DNA of 64,000 bases. Source: Paenibacillus_AR sp051594765 (lineage in GTDB: Bacteria; Bacillota; Bacilli; Paenibacillales; NBRC-103111). The notes beneath the pieces are model-generated. The model saw nothing but the letters and a program-made list of their open reading frames with translations. It made no database searches and was not told the origin of the DNA. A program made the position numbers and the translations under genes. Within the stretch, counting starts at the first letter, position 1. Each line of letters opens with the position of its first letter. Shown here piece after piece: positions 24,826 through 32,495 of the stretch. Location of the stretch: the NCBI RefSeq assembly GCF_051594765.1, contig NZ_JBPPGJ010000002.1:62001-126000 (forward strand). Reading direction: 5' to 3'.

Positions 24826-24991
24826 GCCATCTTCCCCCTGTCTCATCCCATTATATATAGGCATTGTACTCCCGAATCCGGCCCGGTTCCAGCGAAGGGA
24901 CATTGTGCGAAAGCTCACAGCAAGCCTTTGCCCGTTACGCTAACATAGATGGGATACCCGTAGCTTTCAGCTTGAAGGAGGCGGAGTGCAC

Positions 24992-26002
24992 TTGCATGTG
25001 ACGATGAAGGATGTAGCCCGATTGGCCGGCGTTTCCGCGTCTACGGTTTCCCGGGTCATCAACGATGATCCGAGGATCAGCGGCGAGACCAAAACCAAGG
25101 TCATGGCCTGCATCCATGAACTCGATTATAAAGCCCATCCCATCGCCCGGAGCTTGAAGACAAACCGGACCCGGACCATCGGCTTCCTGACCCCGGACAT
25201 CTCCGATCCCTTCTTCATGGGCGTCGCCCAAGGAGCTGAGGAAGAGCTCCGCAAGAATGGCTATTCCCTGCTGATCTCCTGTACGGGCGGCTGCCCGGAG
25301 GGGGAGCGGGACCGGCTTCACCTGCTGGCGGACCGCAGTGTGGACGGTCTCATCTTCATCCCCTCCTGCCCGGACGGGAGCCATCTGGTCTCCGTCTGGC
25401 CGGACAGCCTGCCGGTCGTGCTGGCGGACCGTCTGACCGATGGTATCCAGGCCGATGCCGTCCTGGTAGACAACATTAACGGCGCCTATGCGGCGGTCGA
25501 GCACATCTTGGGCTTGAGCCTGCGGCGGATCGCCCTGATCGGGGCCAGCGACGGGCTGACCCCGGCCCGGGAACGGCTCGACGGCTACCGCCGGGCGTTG
25601 AAGGACTACTTCATTCCGGGCGACGATACGCTCGTACGTACGGGACATCCGACCGCCGAGACCGGGGCCAAGCTGTACAAGGAGCTCCTCCGCCTGCCGG
25701 AGCCGCCAGATTACGTGCTGGTCGCCCATGACGATATGTTCGCCGGAGCCCTGCAGGAGGCCGCCGTCCAACGGGGCGGGCACCGGCCCGTGGTTCCTCT
25801 CGCCGGCTTCGGCGATATGCGGCTGGCCGCCTCCATGGGCTTAGTGGACTTCGGCGTAAGGCTGCCCGTAGCGGATATCGGACGAAGAGCCGCCCGCCTC
25901 ATCCAGAGCCGCCTCCATGAGCCCCGGGAGGGGGCCGGCTTCCAGATCGTCCGGCTCAAGACCAGTCTCCTGACGGGAGCGGCAGCAGGAATCCGGGGCT
26001 AG
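24992..26002 (+). CDS. LacI family transcriptional regulator
   Basis: About 336 residues. The DNA-binding part is VTMKDVARLAGVSASTVSRV, with the helix-turn-helix and the hinge helix region LDYKAHPIARSLKTNRTRTIGF. Residues 60-330 are the periplasmic-binding-protein-like effector domain (IGFLTPDISDPFFMGVAQG, DNINGAYAAVEHIL). Its effector is probably a sugar but cannot be told. Start codons are non-ATG: GTG at 24986 is only 4 nt from GGAGG, whereas TTG at 24992 is 10 nt from it and is preferred. It is divergent from the ABC exporter gene. Confidence 0.9.
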   Translation: MHVTMKDVARLAGVSASTVSRVINDDPRISGETKTKVMACIHELDYKAHPIARSLKTNRTRTIGFLTPDISDPFFMGVAQGAEEELRKNGYSLLISCTGGCPEGERDRLHLLADRSVDGLIFIPSCPDGSHLVSVWPDSLPVVLADRLTDGIQADAVLVDNINGAYAAVEHILGLSLRRIALIGASDGLTPARERLDGYRRALKDYFIPGDDTLVRTGHPTAETGAKLYKELLRLPEPPDYVLVAHDDMFAGALQEAAVQRGGHRPVVPLAGFGDMRLAASMGLVDFGVRLPVADIGRRAARLIQSRLHEPREGAGFQIVRLKTSLLTGAAAGIRG

Positions 26003-26038
26003 GCCGCCCCCCATCGCTTCCGCCCTCCCCGCTGGCTC

Positions 26039-26068
26039 TTGCATTGCCGGTCCGGCATGCGGTATACT
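26039..26068 (+). promoter_or_regulatory. Promoter of the T-box-serS unit
   Basis: TTGCAT (26039-26044) and TATACT (26063-26068) with an 18-nt spacer. It would start transcription near 26075, just before the T-box leader. Confidence 0.65.
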
Positions 26069-26074
26069 ACTGTT

Positions 26075-26302
26075 CAACCGAATACGGAAGATTTGCCAAT
26101 GACGGGCATCCAACCCCGAGGCGTTCTCGTCAAGAAGCCTGCGGCCGCGGCCCTTACCCGCCCCGCCTGCTTGCCTAAGTGAACCGGCACCGCCCGTTAC
26201 AGCGGAACCTTAAGCGGATCGGACTCCCCCGGGAGCCGGTCAAGTTGGGTGGCACCGCGAGCGAAGCGCTCCTCGTCCCATACGGATCGAGGGCGCTTTT
26301 TT
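26075..26302 (+). promoter_or_regulatory. T-box leader (tRNA-sensing) upstream of serS
   Basis: The T-box core GGGTGGCACCGCG (26247-26259) is followed by a terminator: AGCGCTCCTCG (26265-26275) pairs with CGAGGGCGCT (26288-26297), then T6. A stem III candidate is GATCGG...CCGGTC just before the core, and ACGGGC (26102-26107) may pair with GCCCGT (about 26191-26196) to close stem I. Uncharged tRNA would disrupt the terminator. I could not assign the specifier codon with certainty. Downstream serS makes serine the expected tRNA. Confidence 0.85.
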
Positions 26303-26333
26303 GCATTTTACCTAGGTAAAGGAGCGGTGAACG

Positions 26334-27623
26334 ATGCTGGACATCAAGTGGATACGCGAGCATGAAGAGCAGCTGCAGGAGGTGGCGGACCGGAAGAGGC
26401 TCCCGGTCTCCATCCGGGAGCTGCTTGAGACGGATACCCGGAAACGGGCCCTGCAGCAGGAGGTGGAGGAGGGCCGCCGGACCCGGAATGCGGAGTCGGA
26501 GCGGATCGGGGAGCTGATGCGGAAGGGGGACCAGGCGCAAGCGGAAGAAGCCCGTGAAGCCGTGAAGGCACTGAACCGGCGGCTGGAGCAGCTGGAGGAG
26601 CCGCTGCGGGAGGAGGCGGAGCGCCTGGAGCAGCTAATGCTGCTGGTGCCCAATCCGGTATCGCCGGACACCCCGGCAGGCGCCTCGGATGCAGACAATG
26701 TGGAGGTCCGGCGAATGGGCGCGCCCCCGGTGTGGAGCTTCGAGCCTCTGGACCATATCCGGCTTGGTGAGCTCCACCGGATGATCGATATTCCCCGCGG
26801 CGTGAAGACCGGCGGGGTGCGCAGCTACTTCCTGACGGGCGCCGGCGCCCTGCTCCACCGGGCCGTACAGCAGCTGGCGATGGATTTGCTGACGGCAGAC
26901 GGCTTCCTCCCGATGGAGGTGCCGCTGATGGTCCGCCCGGAGACGCTGGCCCATACCGGCTTCTTCCCCACCGGGAGGGAACAGGTGTACCGGATCGAGG
27001 ACGAGAACCGGTACCTGGTAGGCACCTCGGAGGCCCCACTCGTCGCCTATTACGCCGGCGAGATCGTGGACTTGAACGAGCCGGTTAAGGCTGCCGCTGC
27101 CTCCACCTGCTTCCGCAGCGAGGTGGGCTCGGCCGGCCGGGACGTGCACGGCCTCTACCGGGTCCACCAGTTCTCCAAGGTGGAGCAGGTGGTGCTGTGC
27201 CGTGCGGACCCGGAGCTTTCGGAGCGGTTGCTCCAGCACATCACGGCCAATGCCGAGCGGCTCCTGCAGCTCTTGGAGCTGCCCTACCGGGTCATGGCCG
27301 TATGTATCGGCGACATGTCGCAGAAGACCTACAAGCAATACGACATCGAGACCTGGATGCCCAGCCGCGGCACCTACGGCGAGACCCATTCGTCGTCGAA
27401 CCTCCACGACTTCCAGGCCCGCCGGGCCAATATCCGTTACCGTGATTCGGACGGACGGCTGCGTTACGCCCATACGCTTAACAATACGATGGTGGCCACC
27501 CCCCGCATCCTGATCCCTCTGCTGGAGAACCACCAGCAGGAGGACGGCTCGATCCGAATTCCGGTGGCGTTAAGACCCTATATGGGAGGAATAGAACGAT
27601 TGATGCCTCCCGGCATGGTCTGA
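26334..27623 (+). CDS. serS: Seryl-tRNA synthetase, Thermus-like second type
   Basis: A 429-residue class II synthetase. Residues 1-105 form the antiparallel coiled-coil tRNA-binding arm. The catalytic core has TSEAPL, motif 2 CFRSEVGSAGRDVHGLYRVH and motif 3 within HTLNNTMVATPRILIPLLEN. The last block and ARRANIRYRDSDGRLRYAHT resemble SerRS of Thermus thermophilus (HTLNNTALATPRIL) more than the HTLNGSGLAVGRT form of the Bacillus housekeeping enzyme, from memory of those sequences. A T-box regulates it. Its genome position, between a LacI gene and an amino-acid transporter, also differs from the usual serS locus near the replication origin. Probably an accessory SerRS, maybe giving resistance to a seryl-adenylate antibiotic. 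Confidence 0.9.
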   Translation: MLDIKWIREHEEQLQEVADRKRLPVSIRELLETDTRKRALQQEVEEGRRTRNAESERIGELMRKGDQAQAEEAREAVKALNRRLEQLEEPLREEAERLEQLMLLVPNPVSPDTPAGASDADNVEVRRMGAPPVWSFEPLDHIRLGELHRMIDIPRGVKTGGVRSYFLTGAGALLHRAVQQLAMDLLTADGFLPMEVPLMVRPETLAHTGFFPTGREQVYRIEDENRYLVGTSEAPLVAYYAGEIVDLNEPVKAAAASTCFRSEVGSAGRDVHGLYRVHQFSKVEQVVLCRADPELSERLLQHITANAERLLQLLELPYRVMAVCIGDMSQKTYKQYDIETWMPSRGTYGETHSSSNLHDFQARRANIRYRDSDGRLRYAHTLNNTMVATPRILIPLLENHQQEDGSIRIPVALRPYMGGIERLMPPGMV

Positions 27624-27652
27624 AGAGCCCTAACCAGCAGGACAAATAACCT

Positions 27653-27693
27653 CAAAAGCCGCTTCCGAAGTTCAATCCGGATAGCGGCTTTTG
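27653..27693. terminator. Bidirectional terminator between serS and the amino-acid transporter
   Basis: CAAAAGCCGCT (27653-27663) pairs with AGCGGCTTTTG (27683-27693), with inner TCCG/CGGA pairing. T4 on either strand follows the stem. It lies between convergent stops at 27623 and 27718. Confidence 0.8.
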
Positions 27694-27717
27694 GGGTTCA
27701 CCCTTCTTTTCCGTGCT

Positions 27718-28449
27718 TTACAGCACCTTCGATAAAAAAGCCTTCGTACGCTCCTGCTGCGGGTTGCCGAATAGCTCCGCCGGCGTGCCCTCTTCCACGA
27801 TGCGCCCCTGCTCCATGAAGATGACCCGGTCCCCGACCTCGCGGGCGAAGCCCATCTCGTGGGTAACCACCACCATCGTCATACCCTCCTGGGCCAGCTG
27901 CTGCATGACCATCAGCACCTCGCCCACCATCTCCGGGTCCAGCGCCGAGGTCGGCTCGTCGAACAGCATGACCTTCGGCTCCATGGCCAATGCCCGGGCA
28001 ATGGCCACCCGCTGGGACTGGCCGCCGGACAACGAAGCCGGATAGGCCTCCGCCTTATCCTTCAGCCCCACCTTGTCGAGCAGCTCCAGCGCCTTGCGCT
28101 TGGCCTCCTCGGGCGAACGCTTGCGGATGCGGATGGGCGCCAAGGTAATATTGTCCAGCACGCTCATGTGCGGGAACAAGTTGAACTGCTGGAACACCAT
28201 GCCGGCTTCCTGCCGGATCTCCGCGATATTCGTGCCCTTGTCCATCAGGGACTGCCCCGCGATCCGGATGTCCCCTCCATCCGGCTGCTCCAAGAGATTG
28301 AGACACCGCAGGAACGTCGATTTCCCCGAACCGGAGGGGCCGATGACCACCAGGACCTCGCCATTTTCAACTTCGGCGTTGATGCCGTCCAGCACCGTGC
28401 TGCTGCCGAACCGCTTGATCAAGCCCTTCACTTCAATAATCGCCGCCAC
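27718..28449 (-). CDS. Polar amino-acid ABC transporter ATP-binding protein
   Basis: A 243-residue GlnQ/HisP-type ATPase. Walker A is GPSGSGKST, followed by MVFQQFNLFPHMSVLDNI, signature LSGGQSQRVAIARALAM, Walker B VMLFDEPTSALDP and the H-loop in VVVTHEMGFAREV. It energises the permease at 28453, with 3 nt between them. Substrate is one or more amino acids; the binding protein at 29116 belongs to the same operon. Regulation is not visible. Confidence 0.93.
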   Translation of the reverse strand: MAAIIEVKGLIKRFGSSTVLDGINAEVENGEVLVVIGPSGSGKSTFLRCLNLLEQPDGGDIRIAGQSLMDKGTNIAEIRQEAGMVFQQFNLFPHMSVLDNITLAPIRIRKRSPEEAKRKALELLDKVGLKDKAEAYPASLSGGQSQRVAIARALAMEPKVMLFDEPTSALDPEMVGEVLMVMQQLAQEGMTMVVVTHEMGFAREVGDRVIFMEQGRIVEEGTPAELFGNPQQERTKAFLSKVL

Positions 28450-28452
28450 CCG

Positions 28453-29100
28453 TCACACCCTCCTCTCGATGTATACGAGCAACTTGTTCAAGGTATACGT
28501 CAGCACAAAATAGATGAACGCCGCCGTCAGATACGGCTCCCACACCCGCATGTACTGGCCGCGCATGGCATTGCTCCAGTACATGATCTCAGGTGCCGCC
28601 ACGATGGCGATCAAGGAAGAATCCTTCACCAGCACGATGAATTCGTTGCCGAAGGCGGGAATCATCCGCTTGACCGCTTGGGGCAGCACGACGAACCGCA
28701 TGGTTTCCCAATGGCTCATGCCGAGGGAATGGGCCGCTTCCGTCTGACCCTTGTCGATGGATTGGATCCCCGCCCGGAAGATCTCCGCCGAATAGGCTGC
28801 GGAGTTCAGCGACAGGGCCGTGACGGCCGAGATCCAGGGATTGGTGCTGCCCCAGATCATCGGCACCAGGCCGAAGTGGACGATCAGAATCTGCACATAC
28901 AAGGGCGTCCCCCGGAAAAAGTTGATGTACGCCTGCATCGGCCAATGCAGCACGGGGTTTTTGGACATTTTGCCGAAGCCGATGGCCAAGCCGAGAATGG
29001 AGCCGAACAGAATGGACAAGAGCGAGATGCCGATGGTGTAAAGCGTCCCCTTCAAGAGAAGGGGCGCGTATTCCAGAATGATGTCGAAGCGGAAATCCAT
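28453..29100 (-). CDS. Polar amino-acid ABC transporter permease
   Basis: A 215-residue His/Glu/Gln/Arg/opine-family permease with five or so membrane helices. INFFRGTPLYVQI is the conserved early block and QTEAAHSLGMSHWETMRFVVLP the EAA loop (QTEAAHSLGMSHWETMRF). It sits between its ATPase and binding-protein genes, so probably works as a homodimer with GlnQ-type ATPase. The start at 29100 follows GGGAAGG by 8 nt. Confidence 0.93.
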   Translation of the reverse strand: MDFRFDIILEYAPLLLKGTLYTIGISLLSILFGSILGLAIGFGKMSKNPVLHWPMQAYINFFRGTPLYVQILIVHFGLVPMIWGSTNPWISAVTALSLNSAAYSAEIFRAGIQSIDKGQTEAAHSLGMSHWETMRFVVLPQAVKRMIPAFGNEFIVLVKDSSLIAIVAAPEIMYWSNAMRGQYMRVWEPYLTAAFIYFVLTYTLNKLLVYIERRV

Positions 29101-29115
29101 GAGGTCGACCTTCCC

Positions 29116-29916
29116 TTATTTGGCGTTCAGCAGTTTGGAGGTGTCCGGCTTTTCGCCGAACCATTTCTCGTATACCTTGGCGTAGGTGCCGTTTTCGATG
29201 ATTTTCTTAATGGCCGGGTCCAGCTTGGCCTTCAGCTCGCTTTTCTTGGGGAAGGCAATGCCGTAGAATTCGGATTCGAAGTTCTCCTTGTCGAGGAGGC
29301 CGACGAACTTCTTGTTGGGGTTGTTCTTGATGTATTCCCGGACGATGGCGATATCGGCTACAGCTGCGTCTACCCCGCCCTTATCCAGCTCCATAAGCGC
29401 CAGCACGTTGTTGTCGAATTTCTTCAGGCTGGTGTTGTCCTTGCCCATGATCTCGGTCATCAGGGTATCGGCGGTGGTGGAGCTCTGTACGGCCACCTTC
29501 TTGCCCTTCAGGTCCTTGGCGTTCTTGATCGGAGAGCCTTCCTTGACCAGAATCATATTGGTGGACTCGAAGTAAGGCATGGAGAAGTCATAACTCATCT
29601 TGCGCTCGTCCGTAATGGAGATGGCAGAGATGCCTGCATGGAATTCGGTGCCCTGCTTCACGCTCTCCAGCATGGTATCCCACCCGGTATTCTTCACTTC
29701 ATACTTCAAACCCGCTTCCTTCATAACCTCCGCCAGAAAATCGATGTCAAAGCCCACGATCTTGTCCTTGTCCATACTCTCCATCGGTGCATAGGATGCA
29801 TCCGATGCAAACTTATACACGGTTTCACCGCCACCCGATGCCGGCTTATCTCCACCGCATGCACTCAGAAACAAGGCCAACCCCAACAATAATGAAGCGC
29901 TACGCCACATTTTCAC
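29116..29916 (-). CDS. Amino-acid ABC transporter substrate-binding lipoprotein
   Basis: A 266-residue family-3 solute-binding protein. Start is GTG at 29916 with GGAGG 9 nt upstream. The signal peptide ends in the lipobox LSAC (Cys20), then a short Gly/Ser linker. The mature part has YKFASDASYAPMESMDKDKI and GFDIDFLAEVM, the amino-acid-binding loop, and AGISAISITDERK. The residues suggest a neutral or basic amino acid, perhaps serine or cystine-like, given the nearby serS, but this is a guess. First gene of the operon. Confidence 0.92.
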   Translation of the reverse strand: MKMWRSASLLLGLALFLSACGGDKPASGGGETVYKFASDASYAPMESMDKDKIVGFDIDFLAEVMKEAGLKYEVKNTGWDTMLESVKQGTEFHAGISAISITDERKMSYDFSMPYFESTNMILVKEGSPIKNAKDLKGKKVAVQSSTTADTLMTEIMGKDNTSLKKFDNNVLALMELDKGGVDAAVADIAIVREYIKNNPNKKFVGLLDKENFESEFYGIAFPKKSELKAKLDPAIKKIIENGTYAKVYEKWFGEKPDTSKLLNAK

Positions 29917-30099
29917 GTCACATTACCTCCCACGTTTATTGTTTTTCCCTAGCTTAGAAGCGATTCTATCAGCTAATTCGGAAAATTACAATGGACAATT
30001 TTCAAATTACGTAAGCTTTCATTACATCATTTATGCTGTAATCATAAAGCTTATAGCGCGGACGGTTTCTGCCCTTTCTGTATGAATATGCACAAAAAA

Positions 30100-30137
30100 A
30101 GGAATACCCCCAGCCTGGTACGGCTAGGGGTATTCCT
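30100..30137 (-). terminator. Intrinsic terminator of the yyaC-like gene
   Basis: AGGAATACCCC (30100-30110) pairs with GGGGTATTCCT (30127-30137), with inner AGCC/GGCT. On the minus strand TTTTTTT (30094-30100) follows. It touches the stop codon at 30138. Confidence 0.9.
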
Positions 30138-30683
30138 CTAATGTCCGCTCCTATCGGGCGGGAATGCGGCTTCGACCGCCGCAACGATCTGCCGGGACAT
30201 GGTCCATACCCGGTGGAGCGGCGTCGTCTCCAGCACGCGGACCGGGTTGTCCCGGAGAGCGTGGACAATGGCGGCGATGGAGTAGCGGCCTACGGGCGGC
30301 AGGCCCCGGCGCAGGGAGCGCCCGGCCTCCAGCGGGCCGGTGGCCAGCTGGAACAGGCCGACGGAGTGCGGATGCCCGAGGCAGGCGTCGATGGCCAGCA
30401 CCGGGCCGCCTGCCGCCACCCGGACCAGCTCCGCCAGCCGCAAGTCCCAGGTCGCCGCATCGCACGGAGCCTCCAGGGTGCCGATCACCCGCCGGTACCC
30501 GCGCTCCGTCAGCAGGGTGCCGGTCATCGGCCCCAGCGCATCGCCGCTCGAACGGTCCGTCCCGATGCAGAGGAAGCTGAGTTCCCGGGCGGTGACTCCG
30601 TCTGCCGCCATCCGGTCCGTGAGCTCCTTGAGCTTGTCGGGACCGGCCGTCTTCTTCCAATAGGCTCCCGTACCGTTAGCCAC
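30138..30683 (-). CDS. yyaC: Spore protein of the YyaC/GPR-like peptidase family
   Basis: A 181-residue protein of the YyaC (DUF1256) family, related to the spore germination protease GPR. LSFLCIGTDRSSGDALGPMTG (LSFLCIGTDRSSGDALGP) is the hallmark, with LEAPCDAATWDLRL and VLAIDACLGHPHSVG, which include the aspartates expected for an aspartic-type active site. Family members are made during sporulation. Start is GTG at 30683, 8 nt after GGAGG. It lies 12 nt downstream of fhs on the same strand, so it can be read through from it. Its presence supports a spore-forming host. Confidence 0.92.
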   Translation of the reverse strand: MANGTGAYWKKTAGPDKLKELTDRMAADGVTARELSFLCIGTDRSSGDALGPMTGTLLTERGYRRVIGTLEAPCDAATWDLRLAELVRVAAGGPVLAIDACLGHPHSVGLFQLATGPLEAGRSLRRGLPPVGRYSIAAIVHALRDNPVRVLETTPLHRVWTMSRQIVAAVEAAFPPDRSGH

Positions 30684-30695
30684 TTTCCAGCCCTC

Positions 30696-32387
30696 CTAGA
30701 ACAATCCCGTGATGCGTCCTCCTGCATCCACATCCATGCCGAGGGCTGCCGGCTGCTTGGGGAGTCCCGGCATCCGGAGTATGTCGCCCGTCAGCGCCAC
30801 GATGAAGCCGGCGCCCAAGGAGGGCTTCAGCTCCCGGATCGTGATGCGGAAGCCCGTCGGCCGACCGGTCAGTGCCGGTTGGTCCGACAAGGAATACTGG
30901 GTCTTGGCCATGCAGAGCGGCAGGCGGTCCCAGCCGTTCTTCACGAACTCGCCGATCTGCCGGCGCGCCCGCTCCGAAAAGATGACGCCGTCCGCGCCGT
31001 AGAACGTCTTGGCGATGGCCTCAGCCTTGGCCTCGATGGAAGCTTCTTCCGCGTACAGCGGCGCGAACCGCTGCGCAGAGGCGGCATCCGCCAGCCGGGC
31101 CACGGTCTCCGCCAGCTCCCGGCCGCCTTCGCCTCCCTGCTCCCAGACCCGGCACAGCTCCACCGGGATGTTCCGTTCGCGGCAGAGGCGCTTCAGGAGC
31201 TCCACCTCCTGCGCCGTGTCCGTCGGGAATTCGTTCACCGCCACCACGATGGGCAGCCCGTAGCTCCGGATGGACTCCACATGCTTCTCCAGGTTGGGGA
31301 AGCCCCGGGTCAGAGCCTGCAGATCTTCCGCGCCCAACTGGTCCTTGCCCGCCCCGCCATGCAGCTTCAGGGCGCGTACGGTAGCGACGATGACCACGGC
31401 GGAAGGCGCCAGTCCGCCCTTGCGGCATTTGATGTTCAAGAACTTCTCCGCACCCAGATCCGCGCCGAAGCCGGCCTCGGTCACGGCGTAATCCCCCAGC
31501 TTCAGCGCCAGCTTGGTGGCCAGAATGCTGTTGCAGCCGTGGGCGATGTTCGCAAAGGGCCCCCCGTGAACCAGGGCCGGTGTGTGCTCCAGCGTCTGGA
31601 CCAGATTCGGCTTCAGGGCGTCCTTCAGAAGCACCGTCATGGCTCCTTCCGCACCGAGATCCTTCACATAGACAGGGCGACCTTCCCAGGTGTACCCCAC
31701 CAGCATGCGTGACAGCGCGGCCTTCAGATCCTGCAGCGACTCGGATAGGCATAGGATGGCCATGATCTCCGATGCGACCGTAATCTCGAAGCCGTCCTCC
31801 CGGGGAACCCCCCCGGTGGTGCCGCCCAGTCCGATCATGATATGCCGGAGGGACCGGTCATTCATGTCCAGAACCCGCTTCCAGACCATGCGCCTCGGAT
31901 CCAGCCCCAGCGCATTGCCCTGCTGCAGGTGATTGTCCACCAGCGCGGCCAAAAGATTATGGGCGGATGTCACCGCATGCATGTCGCCCGTAAAGTGCAG
32001 ATTGATATCCTCCATCGGCACGACCTGGGAATAGCCCCCTCCGGCCGCACCGCCCTTCATCCCGAACACGGGTCCCAGCGAAGGCTCACGCAGAGCCAGC
32101 ACCGCCTTGCGCCCGGTCTTATTCAGAGCCTGGGCCAGGCCGACGCTGACCGTCGTCTTCCCTTCCCCCGCTGCCGTAGGGTTAATCGCCGTTACGAGAA
32201 TCAGCTTCCCGTCCGCCTTCATCTTCCACTTGTCCAGCAAGGAGATCTCCAGCTTCGCCTTATACTTGCCATAGCTTTCCCAATCGTCCTCGTGCAGCCC
32301 CATCTCCTCCGCCATGCGGGAGATCCGCTTCATCTCGGCCCCTTGGGCGATCTCAATATCACTAGGAATTTGCACACCTGCTGCCAT
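30696..32387 (-). CDS. fhs: Formate--tetrahydrofolate ligase
   Basis: A 563-residue enzyme that makes 10-formyl-tetrahydrofolate from formate, THF and ATP for purine and one-carbon metabolism. The nucleotide loop is TAINPTAAGEGKTTVSVGLA (PTAAGEGKTT), followed by LREPSLGPVFGMKGGAAGGG, NLHFTGDMHA, VHGGPFANIAHGCNS and DLGAEKFLNIKCR, all diagnostic. Length matches the family. AGGTGAG lies before ATG. The sensor kinase at 32496 lies upstream on the same strand, but a 108-nt gap suggests separate transcription. Confidence 0.95.
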   Translation of the reverse strand: MAAGVQIPSDIEIAQGAEMKRISRMAEEMGLHEDDWESYGKYKAKLEISLLDKWKMKADGKLILVTAINPTAAGEGKTTVSVGLAQALNKTGRKAVLALREPSLGPVFGMKGGAAGGGYSQVVPMEDINLHFTGDMHAVTSAHNLLAALVDNHLQQGNALGLDPRRMVWKRVLDMNDRSLRHIMIGLGGTTGGVPREDGFEITVASEIMAILCLSESLQDLKAALSRMLVGYTWEGRPVYVKDLGAEGAMTVLLKDALKPNLVQTLEHTPALVHGGPFANIAHGCNSILATKLALKLGDYAVTEAGFGADLGAEKFLNIKCRKGGLAPSAVVIVATVRALKLHGGAGKDQLGAEDLQALTRGFPNLEKHVESIRSYGLPIVVAVNEFPTDTAQEVELLKRLCRERNIPVELCRVWEQGGEGGRELAETVARLADAASAQRFAPLYAEEASIEAKAEAIAKTFYGADGVIFSERARRQIGEFVKNGWDRLPLCMAKTQYSLSDQPALTGRPTGFRITIRELKPSLGAGFIVALTGDILRMPGLPKQPAALGMDVDAGGRITGLF

Positions 32388-32495
32388 AGCTGCTCACCTG
32401 TTCCCATCGAAAAAATGGATAGCCATGATAAATCCGGCTAATGAAAGGATAGCACAAACCACGGCAAAATTCGAAGGCGCAATCCCGAACATTTC

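Noticed and set aside
22921..24948. Long open frame on the strand opposite the ABC exporter
   Set aside because: It is a codon-bias shadow of a GC-rich gene: the protein has no domain, and the opposite strand carries a complete transporter.
27859..29892. Long open frame opposite the amino-acid transporter genes
   Set aside because: It spans three clear genes on the other strand and encodes no recognisable motif.
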